Below are positions 6,101 to 12,491 of a stretch of DNA of 16,317 nt, one piece after another. This stretch comes from Christensenella sp. UBA3857 (GTDB taxonomy: Bacteria; Bacillota; Clostridia; Christensenellales; CAG-138). Made by a program: the position numbers and the translations under genes. Each line of letters opens with the position of its first letter. Position 1 is the first letter of the stretch. Location: assembly GCA_002392505.1 (NCBI GenBank), contig DGHD01000022.1, positions 1 to 16,317 on the forward strand, in the 5' to 3' direction. The notes under the pieces are model-generated. The model did not search any database, was not told the origin of the DNA, and saw nothing but the letters and a program-made list of their open reading frames with translations.

Positions 6101-8636
6101 AATACTCCGTATAGTTCGAATAACAGTAAAACAGTATATGGTTGTATGTTTCTGATGGAGTAATGTCACTGAACGTTGCACTGTACATGGTGGCACCACT
6201 TTCCACATATTTTGTTACATTGCCACTTTGAGCCTCTGCTTGTGTATAGTAATACTTGTTTCCGTTGAAATACAAAGTATCACTGGATGCGGGAGTATAA
6301 TCCGCCATCGGGCCGGTGCCTACTGCAAAGTAGCTGTTGTTGACGTAGTGGTAATAAAGCGGGAAATACGCCGTAACATTGCTGTCCGTCGTATAAGCTT
6401 CATACCAATGGCCCTCGGGGCTCATCATCGCGTTAGCCTGGGCGGTTGCAAGATCGTTACCCTCGTCAAAGATGTTGCCGGTGGTGGAGGCGAAGTACAG
6501 AGTCGGCGAGTTGTTGATCAAGTCGCTGTAACCGATAACGGTATATTTGTTAGTTGAAGAATTATAGGTTACGCTTGATCCTCCGTACCAGAGCTGAGTG
6601 AAGTTTTTCGGCTCCAGATCGGCCGCGGGACCGGTGCCGACGAGGTAATAGCCGTCAGCCGGCGCCTGTGAGGTGTAATGGTAGTATTCGCCCTGCCCTT
6701 CCTCAACCTCCGTATAGGTATAGTCGGGAGTGTAGGAACCGTCGGAAGAATCGTTGATAAAGTGATGGAAGTTGATCGTGATACGGTTCCTGTTGTAGTA
6801 CACGTTGAGAACGGTGGAGCCGTCCGCCTCGACCGTTGCCGAGAGCGTATCGTGCGGGGTGGCGACGTCATGATGGAAGCCGGTGAAATCATAGATGATG
6901 CCGTCGACCTCGACCTTTTCGCCGTTAGCGATATTGCGGTATTCTGCCGGCACGTTAACGACGGAGCCCGTCTTTGCGGTATCCTTAACGATGAACTCAA
7001 CGTCGTACTGCTCGGTGCCGTTTATCTCGTCTTCGAGAGTATCGGTGACCTGCTGCTTCCATACGACGATGGTGTAGTTGACGTCGATAGCTTCCCACTT
7101 GGCGGTGAGCGTAACGTCCGCGGTAAGATAAGCGTTGCCCTTGCCGTTTACGTAGTTGCCGTTGGCGTCGGTCCACTGGGTCTCGCCCTCGTACCAGCCC
7201 TTGAACTCATAACCGGGACGGGAGGAAACGGGGAGCGTGGGCTGATCGGCGTTGATCAGGTGCCCCTGCTGGACGGGAACGGGCGCGACGTAGGCAGCGC
7301 CGGTACCCTTGCGGATATGGGTGCCGCCGTTGTTCTTGCCGACATAGGTAACTTCCAAAGTCTCGGGATCTACGTAATAATCTGCTTCCGCCGGATTATC
7401 GGAGGGGATGTATGTCCAGTCGTTCTTATCGAAGTTGATCCAACGCGCGTTCGCGATGCAGGGATAGAGATCGAGTCTGCCGGATGAGGGAATAGTCACG
7501 GTTGCGTTGACGATCGTTGCGCTTGGTGTGGTCGGCGCATTTGCAGCAGTACTCCAACCGAGGAAGGTCTTTTGCGATGCATCAGCCCCCATGGGAGAAT
7601 AGGTAACGATCCACTCGCCGTCTTCTTTCGTTGCGGCAGAAGGAACGTCATAGCTGATGGTACGGAAGATAGAGCCGTTTTCATCGTGGTAAACGATATA
7701 ATAGGTCTTATCGAAGCGCGCGTACAGCTCAACTACGTTCTGACCGGTGACGCCGGTGATGACGATACCATCGCCGTCCGTGTTGGGATCGAGAACACAC
7801 TCGCCCCAATCGTTACCGCTCTTGGTGTACCAACCCATGAACCTGGCGTTGGGGTCGACCGCTCCGCCGACTGCGCTGTCATAGGAGGGAGTTCCGGGAT
7901 AGTACAGCGTTTCGTTGTTGCCGACGTACTGCCATGAAACCTGCTGCCCGTTATTGTTAAAAACATAGCGCTGAGAGCCGTAATAGAACTCATACTTATT
8001 GGAATCCATTGCGGGGAATTCGCTGGGTTCCTCACCGCCGATTACCGCGTACACGGAGAAGTCACGCGCGTCGAAGGAGACGGTCTCGCCATCGGACTCG
8101 ACGTCCTCGACGGGATCGACGAAGGGAACTTCGTTCACGACTTCCTCTGCGCTGGCGCCGATGTGGACGACGGAGAGATCGTCACAACCGTCAAAGCCGG
8201 CGTAGGAAAGCGTAACCTTAACGTCGCTGCCGGGCTGGAACTCCTGCCCGTTATGGTAGAAGGTGATATCCACTGCCGCGATAACGTCGCCGTTAATGAG
8301 GTCGCTGTTATCGACCGCGGTCTGGATATTCGTGGTGTTGTAGACCCTTTCGACGTACATCTCGGTCCCCTCAGGCAGTGCGCCTGCGGGTGCCTCGACG
8401 TTTACGACAAGACCGCCAAGGTCATCGCCGCCGAAGGACTGCGCCGGATAATTCGGCGTGGGTTTGTACCAGGGCAGGGGACGTACGATGATCTCCCACC
8501 AGTTACGGATCAGATCGCCGAATCCGTTGGTTCCGTCATTGTACTGCGGACCGGCAAATACCGAACCGGGCACAACGCCGAGGACCATTACAAGGACGAG
8601 CATCAGCGAAATGATTTTTGCAAAACGCTTGTTCAA
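3162..8636 (-). CDS. Giant secreted protein with GWY (InlB B-type/Flg_new) repeats
   Basis: This is an 1824-residue exported protein. I chose the TTG at 8636 as start because AAAGGAGG lies 8 bases upstream; the in-frame TTG at 8666 precedes that site. Residues 1-28 are a signal peptide: MNKRFAKIIS, a hydrophobic core, and probable cleavage after SVFA. Residues about 70-200 are a beta-rich domain (VEAPAGALPEG and a later FSVYAVIG) common near the N-terminus of clostridial surface proteins. Listeria/Bacteroides-type modules, each marked by a GW motif, occur near residues 268, 360, 480, 1107, 1282, 1386 and 1507. Between 650 and 870 is a Tyr-rich insert with three copies of an aromatic YYHY/FYRY motif followed by VGxGP. 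No LPXTG motif, membrane anchor or cell-wall-binding module is visible at the C-terminus (ends GVYQPNSL). The function is probably adhesion or surface architecture. The exact ligand is unknown. Confidence 0.88.
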   Translation of the reverse strand: MNKRFAKIISLMLVLVMVLGVVPGSVFAGPQYNDGTNGFGDLIRNWWEIIVRPLPWYKPTPNYPAQSFGGDDLGGLVVNVEAPAGALPEGTEMYVERVYNTTNIQTAVDNSDLINGDVIAAVDITFYHNGQEFQPGSDVKVTLSYAGFDGCDDLSVVHIGASAEEVVNEVPFVDPVEDVESDGETVSFDARDFSVYAVIGGEEPSEFPAMDSNKYEFYYGSQRYVFNNNGQQVSWQYVGNNETLYYPGTPSYDSAVGGAVDPNARFMGWYTKSGNDWGECVLDPNTDGDGIVITGVTGQNVVELYARFDKTYYIVYHDENGSIFRTISYDVPSAATKEDGEWIVTYSPMGADASQKTFLGWSTAANAPTTPSATIVNATVTIPSSGRLDLYPCIANARWINFDKNDWTYIPSDNPAEADYYVDPETLEVTYVGKNNGGTHIRKGTGAAYVAPVPVQQGHLINADQPTLPVSSRPGYEFKGWYEGETQWTDANGNYVNGKGNAYLTADVTLTAKWEAIDVNYTIVVWKQQVTDTLEDEINGTEQYDVEFIVKDTAKTGSVVNVPAEYRNIANGEKVEVDGIIYDFTGFHHDVATPHDTLSATVEADGSTVLNVYYNRNRITINFHHFINDSSDGSYTPDYTYTEVEEGQGEYYHYTSQAPADGYYLVGTGPAADLEPKNFTQLWYGGSSVTYNSSTNKYTVIGYSDLINNSPTLYFASTTGNIFDEGNDLATAQANAMMSPEGHWYEAYTTDSNVTAYFPLYYHYVNNSYFAVGTGPMADYTPASSDTLYFNGNKYYYTQAEAQSGNVTKYVESGATMYSATFSDITPSETYNHILFYCYSNYTEYWPIFYRYNATGTNNSGYYHVGEGPDPTAPGTHNRVEAQTTSYEGLYEQPFTNWALDDGYTWQVYDGGWYGLIYLGAFKLPNNADTQIDLFRIGADTTHSSVELIRETLTEDDYSSTSQNYYMQFDSSANKFTITDKYPGFYALEYRIRRNSNSTAHQSSTSWGSWTSAGTPASNGDYATVPLRETYTQGWSTYYDYYDVQVRFKRKSYEISYVDSTNGNSLGSAETILFEHDLTGRGTAAATTTPYANMPNVPTYEGKYFNGWYADSACTTKVFFNDPTAAQLAAALKVATDDQKNADGTLKYTVYKKMPMKNLVFFAGYNPIRFRVWVQPNGGVISPTEASYFNTDWGEIIERYFDIETSRNYYPDENGTFYYVIFDHENPRRAFYIEDINSPYSYVNGDGDTITVSAAQLQSHVYMVNGQAVKYKEVPSAYTFYGWYEVVNKEMGHYDGTGNGLPPAIEETDEENGYLEPYTFGTPTTHDTAIRAMWRRAGYIQVIYNTTDKSDTVIDSTGYVYSDRSECIAPAAPTVNAANANYFFIGWQTPDGSIVQPNDTFTVLADLAVQNGSDQISGTPWFDFTVTAVYATNAKVTSLTYVINAPEGTTPTSATLTNLGYPVKDDLSTELPGYTTGTNKLENILLNSAILLSNGEGFEIPACHLLGWNDVEADADEGIVKFELGGIYGIGSEEVPNGNTLYAVWGAPVFYIYHSGTNVVERVTAVMGETYDLTSKTAEGFLYGGYYRDYSDKTEGFDAANLAESDWEDNKYTDSTGKPYTADTANVWKLSDAYIAANGDEKGNEIYPVHGTTYYVKEVLAGKYLQPYLHYTYYKDASAGYPIANAWLISDVDDLNYSETGFIITHNTADGVHKARVAARLSIRPANGGNTVVLSPEKVFRLQGVTRGWMTYLTVIDNTGSNSNWTGNLLNNEDEVLRYWVTLDGLLVTGTVQSVYTGLENMTKIHKDDTPVVSTIGVYQPNSL
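6030..6686 (-). repeat. Three degenerate YYHY...VGxGP protein repeats
   Basis: Within the giant protein, an aromatic quartet at residues 651 (YYHY), 761 (YYHY) and 849 (FYRY) is followed 10-16 residues later by VGTGP, VGTGP and VGEGP. Spacing between copies is about 110 and 88 residues. The copies are diverged, so this is an old internal duplication in protein rather than an exact DNA repeat. I do not recognise it as a named domain. Confidence 0.65.
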
Positions 8637-8685
8637 AGTTCCTTCCTCCTTTGAGAAATATAACAAAATTTGATTTCAACTTTAT

Positions 8686-8716
8686 ATGACATACCATGCG
8701 AACATAGGATGACATA
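8686..8716. promoter_or_regulatory. Paired ATGACATA boxes in the giant-gene leader
   Basis: ATGACATA occurs at 8686-8693 and again at 8709-8716, a 23-base repeat distance, in the roughly 90-base leader between the predicted transcription start (near 8729) and the TTG start. Two direct copies about two helical turns apart could be a regulator site or an RNA-binding motif. Chance is possible. Confidence 0.25.
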
Positions 8717-8735
8717 GTAAGCCTTATACATCGTA

Positions 8736-8764
8736 ATCTTACTACAAACCATTTCTTCTGTCAA
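8736..8764 (-). promoter_or_regulatory. Promoter for the giant secreted protein unit
   Basis: On the minus strand a perfect TTGACA (8764-8759) is followed by a 17-base spacer and TAAGAT (8741-8736, four of six matches to TATAAT). It would give a leader of about 93 bases before the TTG start at 8636. No other match of similar quality is visible in this gap. Confidence 0.65.
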
Positions 8765-8765
8765 T

Positions 8766-8795
8766 AAAAAAATGGTCCCAATCCATTATTTTTTT
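8766..8795. terminator. A-tract/T-tract hairpin, possible bidirectional terminator
   Basis: Seven A residues, AATGG, a 7-base loop, CCATT and then a run of T on the plus strand. It is symmetrical enough to act on both strands, but the stem is short and AT-rich. It abuts the -35 of the giant-gene promoter. Confidence 0.4.
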
Positions 8796-8811
8796 GATAT
8801 ATTGTTTCGCG

Positions 8812-8832
8812 GCGGCGCATGCCGCTTTTTTT
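8812..8832 (+). terminator. Plus-strand hairpin with seven T residues
   Basis: GCGGC, loop GCAT, GCCGC and then seven T form a classic intrinsic terminator reading rightward. No plus-strand gene lies upstream in the window, so it may stop antisense transcription from across the large minus-strand locus before the next promoter (8867-8895). Confidence 0.55.
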
Positions 8833-8866
8833 CGGAGTAAAGATCCCGCGCGGCGCCCTCCACGGT

Positions 8867-8895
8867 TTGCAATACGCAAGCGGATGTGTTAAGAT
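8867..8895 (+). promoter_or_regulatory. Promoter for the membrane-protein gene
   Basis: TTGCAA (8867-8872), a 17-base spacer and TAAGAT (8890-8895) lie about 30 bases before the ATG at 8926. The TAAGAT -10 is the same as that of the divergent giant-gene promoter. Confidence 0.6.
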
Positions 8896-8925
8896 ATAAG
8901 TGCAAATCCAGCAGCGAGGTGCAGT

Positions 8926-9588
8926 ATGAAAAAGTCCGTCTTCCCCGTTATCGCGGGTATTGCTTCCATTATAATAGTGCTTGCGTTTGCGGCGGTGCTC
9001 ATCATACCTTCCGCGCGGGAGGTGTTCAAGGGGCTCTCCGCCGGGCACCCGTACATAATGGGCTTTGTCAAATTCGGTCTGCTCGCCACCGCGGGCGAGG
9101 TATTCGCGATGATGATCCGCAGGAAGGGTTGGGCGGCGCCGTACTATATCGGCTGGCGCATGCTGATATGGGGATTGATCGGCATTGCGATCACGTTTAT
9201 GATGAAGACCTATTTTCTGGGCGTCGCGGGGCTGATGGACGCGGGACTGCTGCCAGGCAAGGGCGAAGGGTTCTGGAGCAAGCTCTTAAGGGCATTCTAC
9301 ACGGCGGCGGTGATGAACCTGACCTTCGGACCGACCTTCATGGCGACACACAAATGCACGGACAAGTACCTTGAACTGAGGCACGGCGGCGTTAAAAAGC
9401 CCGGCTTGAAGGGAGTTGTGAACGGCGTAGACTGGCATGGCTTCGTGAGCTTCACGCTGTTCAAGACGATACCGCTGTTCTGGATCCCCGCGCACACGCT
9501 GACTTTCATGCTGCCTGAAGAGTATCAGGTAGCAATGGCGGCGGCGCTGAGTATCGCACTCGGGATAATACTGAGCCTTAAAAAGTGA
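8926..9588 (+). CDS. Multi-pass membrane protein, faint Mpv17/PMP22 resemblance
   Basis: A 220-residue protein with about six hydrophobic segments (near 6-27, 45-65, 78-100, 122-142, 172-192 and 199-217), so an inner-membrane protein of unknown function. The C-terminal segment PLFWIPAHTLTFMLPEEYQV (183-202) and the mid-protein MNLTFGPTFMATHK (130-143) are reminiscent of the Trp/Asn-Phe/Pro signature and the GPxxH element of Mpv17/PMP22 proteins, which are chiefly eukaryotic organelle membrane proteins. That resemblance is by eye and weak. The start has GAGGTG at good spacing. The gene stands alone between its own promoter and a shared terminator, convergent with the dipeptidase gene. Confidence 0.8.
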   Translation: MKKSVFPVIAGIASIIIVLAFAAVLIIPSAREVFKGLSAGHPYIMGFVKFGLLATAGEVFAMMIRRKGWAAPYYIGWRMLIWGLIGIAITFMMKTYFLGVAGLMDAGLLPGKGEGFWSKLLRAFYTAAVMNLTFGPTFMATHKCTDKYLELRHGGVKKPGLKGVVNGVDWHGFVSFTLFKTIPLFWIPAHTLTFMLPEEYQVAMAAALSIALGIILSLKK

Positions 9589-9593
9589 GCAAT

Positions 9594-9637
9594 AAAAAAA
9601 GAAGGGGAGGGTTTTTCGCCCTCCCCCTTTTTATTTA
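9594..9637. terminator. Bidirectional terminator between convergent genes
   Basis: An A-run, an 8-bp stem (GGGGAGGG 9604-9611 with CCCTCCCC 9619-9626), a T-rich 7-base loop and then a T-run on the plus strand. The A-run gives a U-tract on the other strand, so it can serve both the membrane-protein gene and the dipeptidase gene, whose stop is at 9644. Confidence 0.88.
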
Positions 9638-9643
9638 TATGCG

Positions 9644-11107
9644 TCAGTTATCCGCTCTGTTGTAGCCGTTCTTCATGGTCTTCTGGGATTCGAGAAGGAC
9701 GCTGTTAAGGGTCTTGGTCGATTCCGCCTTCGCCATTTCGGCAAGCTCGTCGTTCGCCTTTTCGCAGAGGGAGATATCGCCGGTCTCGGCGATCTTCGCG
9801 TCGTACTCCTTTACGATGCGGCGGCCCTTCGCCATGACGGTGAACTGATACCTTTCGATGAACTGCGCGCAGGTGTTGTAGCTGTGATCCGCGAGCGCGC
9901 CGATAAGGCAGCTTGCCCAATAGAAATTATCGGTCGAGACGTCGAGCGTGACGTTCGAGAGGTACGCGGGCATTTTGTGCACGTTGGGATAGACGGGCAA
10001 GAGCGCGTCGAACGTGGTGGAGCCGAAGCAGATCCACTCGATGCCGTGTATCGCCTCGGGAACGCCGTTCCTTATCTGGCAGACGGAGGTGACTCCGGTG
10101 CGGTTGATGCCTATGGAGCGGTACTTGCCGCGCATGCCGGTATCCCGGTTGAGATAGGGATTGTACGGCGTGCCCTGATAGTTGGAGGAGAGCATGTACT
10201 TTACGTCCTCCACGGCGAGCTTCCTTTCGGGCACGAACGACCAGGGGATATTGTCGCTCTCGGGACCGAACTCGGCGTTCTCCCCCTCCCACCTGTGGGT
10301 CGTGGGGGTAAGGTATCTGCCCATGAACCAGGCGCGCGGGGTGTTGTAGATATGGTCCTGATCGGAATGCGAGCCGAATATCTTTCGCGGATCGAACTCG
10401 CCGTTCTGATTGCAGTCGAGGCGGTTTTCCGCTATGAACTCCTTAAGATCCGCGGAGCACATATGCGCCTTCTTTTTGCCTAACGCGTCTTCAAGGTCAA
10501 ACGAATCCATGCCGAACTGGTTGGGCATAATAACGACCCTGTCGTCCGGCACGCGCTTTGCCATCCAATGATGCCCACCGATGGTCTCCATCCACCAGAC
10601 CTCGTTCTCGTCGTTGAAGGCGACGCCGTTCGATTCGTACGTCCCGTACTTTTCGAGAAGCTCCGCAAAGCGCAGTACGCCCTCCCTCGCGGTCTTTACG
10701 TAGGGCAGCACGAGCATTACGATATCCTCCTCGCCGATGCCGCCGGGAACGTCCTTTTCGCCGCGCTTTTCGGCTTTTTTGTAAACGACCAAAGGATCCG
10801 CCGCGAGCACGCGGGGGTTGGTGGTGATGGTCTCCGTCGCGGTCATGCCTACGTTTGCGGCGTTGACGCCGGTCGCCGCCCACACGCCGTTCTTGGGATT
10901 GACGCTGGGGCACGCGGTGCAGCGCATGGGATCGCCGGGAAGCTCTATCTCAACGTGGGATATGACGGACTTATACTTTTTCTTGTGATCCTTCGGCTCG
11001 AGGACTATAAGCTTTTTGGTTTCGAAATTTCCGTCGTCCGTGCGGGCGATCATGGTCGAGTTATCGTTCGAGGCCTTTTTGCCTACGAGTATCGTTGTGC
11101 AGGGCAT
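9644..11107 (-). CDS. C69-family dipeptidase (PepD-like)
   Basis: A 487-residue Ntn-hydrolase of peptidase family C69 (U34). The start at 11107 is chosen because AGGAAG lies 7 bases upstream and because the protein then begins MPCTTILVGKKAS, placing the nucleophile Cys3 near the N-terminus as the family requires. Family members lose the residues before this Cys and hydrolyse dipeptides. Further family-like stretches are STMIARTDDG (about 16-25), GVWAATGVNAANVGMTATET and NDENEVWWMETIGGHHW. Length is usual for the family. There is no signal peptide, so it is cytoplasmic, probably in peptide recycling. It follows yebC on the same strand and no promoter is visible between them, only a GC-rich hairpin. 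Confidence 0.95.
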   Translation of the reverse strand: MPCTTILVGKKASNDNSTMIARTDDGNFETKKLIVLEPKDHKKKYKSVISHVEIELPGDPMRCTACPSVNPKNGVWAATGVNAANVGMTATETITTNPRVLAADPLVVYKKAEKRGEKDVPGGIGEEDIVMLVLPYVKTAREGVLRFAELLEKYGTYESNGVAFNDENEVWWMETIGGHHWMAKRVPDDRVVIMPNQFGMDSFDLEDALGKKKAHMCSADLKEFIAENRLDCNQNGEFDPRKIFGSHSDQDHIYNTPRAWFMGRYLTPTTHRWEGENAEFGPESDNIPWSFVPERKLAVEDVKYMLSSNYQGTPYNPYLNRDTGMRGKYRSIGINRTGVTSVCQIRNGVPEAIHGIEWICFGSTTFDALLPVYPNVHKMPAYLSNVTLDVSTDNFYWASCLIGALADHSYNTCAQFIERYQFTVMAKGRRIVKEYDAKIAETGDISLCEKANDELAEMAKAESTKTLNSVLLESQKTMKNGYNRADN

Positions 11108-11135
11108 TATAAACTTCCTTTCTTTATCGATATGA

Positions 11136-11161
11136 CGAACGCGGCCCAACGGCCGCGTTCG
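11136..11161 (-). terminator. Perfect 11-bp hairpin between yebC and the dipeptidase gene
   Basis: CGAACGCGGCC and its exact complement enclose a 4-base loop. On the minus strand no good U-tract follows, so it may be only a partial terminator or an mRNA-stability/processing hairpin between the two genes. Confidence 0.5.
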
Positions 11162-11176
11162 GTGTTTGTTATTGAG

Positions 11177-11923
11177 TTATTCCTCTTCCTCTTCCTCGGG
11201 AAGGTTGGCGTTGTGGTAGACGTTCTGGACGTCGTCATCGTCGTCGAACATGTCGAGGAGCCTCTGCACCTTCATGACCATCTCGGGATCGGTCACGTCG
11301 ACGGTGGTCTGGGGGATCATCTCGACCTCTCCGGAGAGTATGTTGAGACCCATGCCCTCAAGCGCCTCACGCACGGCGTAATAGTCGTTCGGTGCGGTGT
11401 AGACCTCGAAGCAGTCGTCCTGGGGAACGAAGTCCTCCGCGCCGGCGTCGAGCGCCGCCATCATGAGCTCGTCCTCATCGGTCTCGGAAGTGCGCTCTAT
11501 AACGATAACGCCCTTCTTGTCGAACATATAGGAAACGCAGCCGGTGTTGCCCATGCCGTTGCCGTACTTATCGAAGATATGCCTGAGCTCCGCGGCGGTG
11601 CGGTTCTTGTTGTCGGTAACGACCTCCACGATGAGAGCGATGCCGGCGGGACCGTAACCCTCGTAAGAGCCTTCCTCGTAGTTGACGCCGGCGCCCTCGC
11701 CGACCGCCTTCTTGATGGAACGGTTGATATTGTCGTTGGGCATGTTCGCCGCCTTCGCCTTGGCGATGACGTCGCGCAGCTTGGAGTTGTTGGCGGGATC
11801 GCCGCCGCCCTCCTTGACGGCTATCGCTATCTCACGACCGATCTTCGTAAAGATCTTGCCCCTCGCGTTATCGGTCTTTTCCTTCTTGTTCTTGATGTTT
11901 GCCCATTTGGAATGTCCTGACAT
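11177..11923 (-). CDS. yebC: YebC/PmpR family translation or transcription regulator
   Basis: A 249-residue protein with the family's hallmark start [16 protein letters not shown], then [22 protein letters not shown]-like [13 protein letters not shown], and [19 protein letters not shown]. The acidic C-terminal tail ends NLPEEEEEE. YebC proteins were first described as DNA-binding regulators; more recent work links them to relief of ribosome stalling at proline-rich sequences. The start at 11923 has GAGGAGG 7 bases upstream. Its first 11 codons and ribosome site lie in a 269-bp unit that is repeated upstream, so the original start region (at 12461, directly after the sortase gene) is now a decoy. 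Sequence is otherwise intact. Confidence 0.97.
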   Translation of the reverse strand: MSGHSKWANIKNKKEKTDNARGKIFTKIGREIAIAVKEGGGDPANNSKLRDVIAKAKAANMPNDNINRSIKKAVGEGAGVNYEEGSYEGYGPAGIALIVEVVTDNKNRTAAELRHIFDKYGNGMGNTGCVSYMFDKKGVIVIERTSETDEDELMMAALDAGAEDFVPQDDCFEVYTAPNDYYAVREALEGMGLNILSGEVEMIPQTTVDVTDPEMVMKVQRLLDMFDDDDDVQNVYHNANLPEEEEEE

Positions 11924-12153
11924 AATAAACCTCCTCGGTATTAATCTTTTTTTGTTTTTTGGCAGACGCCGCAAGGCGCTTTTCGTTGTGCCGCGCTGCG
12001 GATCCCATCTCGCAGGAGCGGTTATCCGTACTTGCGTGATCGCGGTCTTGCGGCTCTCGCGCCGCGCCCGCGCTGCCCCGCGCGGCTCCCTTCGGTCGCG
12101 GAGCGGCTTTATCCGGCCCGGACCTTTCGTTGTTTTAAGAGGATACGGTCAGT

Positions 12154-12192
12154 TCATTCCTTGATGTTAGCCCATTTGGAATGTCCTGACAT
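12154..12192 (-). pseudogene. yebC: 12-codon yebC 5' remnant, middle copy
   Basis: ATG at 12192 with a strong GAGGAGG site opens [12 protein letters not shown] and stops at TGA. Codons 2-11 are the yebC start with only synonymous change (GCT for GCA at Ala8). It would be translated as a short upstream ORF on any mRNA reading through to the intact gene. Confidence 0.8.
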
Positions 12193-12422
12193 AATAAACC
12201 TCCTCGGTATTAATCTTTTTTTGTTTTTTGGCAGACGCCGCAAGGCGCTTTTCGTTGTGCCGCGCTGCGGATCCCATCTCGCAGGAGCGGTTATCCGTAC
12301 TTGCGTGATCGCGGTCTTGCGGCTCTCGCGCCGCGCCCGCGCTGCCCCGCGCGGCTCCCTTCGGTCGCGGAACGGCTTTATCCGGCCCGGACCTTTCGTT
12401 GTTTTAAGAGGATACGGTCAGT

Positions 12423-12461
12423 TCATTCCTTGATATTTGCCCATTTGGAATGTCCTGACAT
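12423..12461 (-). pseudogene. yebC: 12-codon yebC 5' remnant, outermost copy
   Basis: ATG at 12461 with TAGGAGG upstream opens the same 12-residue peptide and stops at TGA. It uses AAT rather than AAC at Asn9. Lying 30 bases after the sortase stop, with a different upstream sequence from the other copies, it is probably the original yebC start position. Confidence 0.8.
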
Positions 12462-12491
12462 ATTGTTAAACCTCCTAAATATTTCAATTGT

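Larger units (their letters stand above)
11891..12461 (-). repeat. 269-bp tandem repeat carrying the yebC start (two copies plus a third partial)
   Basis: Unit 1 (11891-12159) and unit 2 (12160-12428) differ at only two positions seen by eye. A third partial copy (12429-12461) has only the first 33 bases, the yebC ATG and codons 2-11. Each full unit, read on the minus strand, starts GAATGAACTG, contains several GC-rich hairpins (for instance GCCGCGC with GCGCGGC) and an A-rich stretch, and ends with GAGGAGG and yebC codons 1-11. No convincing gene lies in the unit. This explains the 568-base gap between yebC and the sortase gene. Confidence 0.95.

Noticed and set aside
8637..8666. Start of the giant protein at the TTG at 8666
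   Set aside because: The ribosome site would be inside the coding region and the signal peptide would gain an acidic start; the TTG at 8636 has ideal spacing.
11108..11149. N-terminal extension of the C69 dipeptidase
   Set aside because: It would bury the catalytic Cys behind 16 residues and has no ribosome site.
10568..11920. A 450-codon plus-strand open frame
   Set aside because: It lies antisense to the dipeptidase and yebC genes, which are certain, and its sequence is rich in Val/Gly/His runs typical of shadow frames.
12032..12433. Arg/Pro-rich plus-strand ORF spanning the 269-bp repeats
   Set aside because: It simply reads the GC-rich repeat twice, has no sensible composition and overlaps the yebC start copies.
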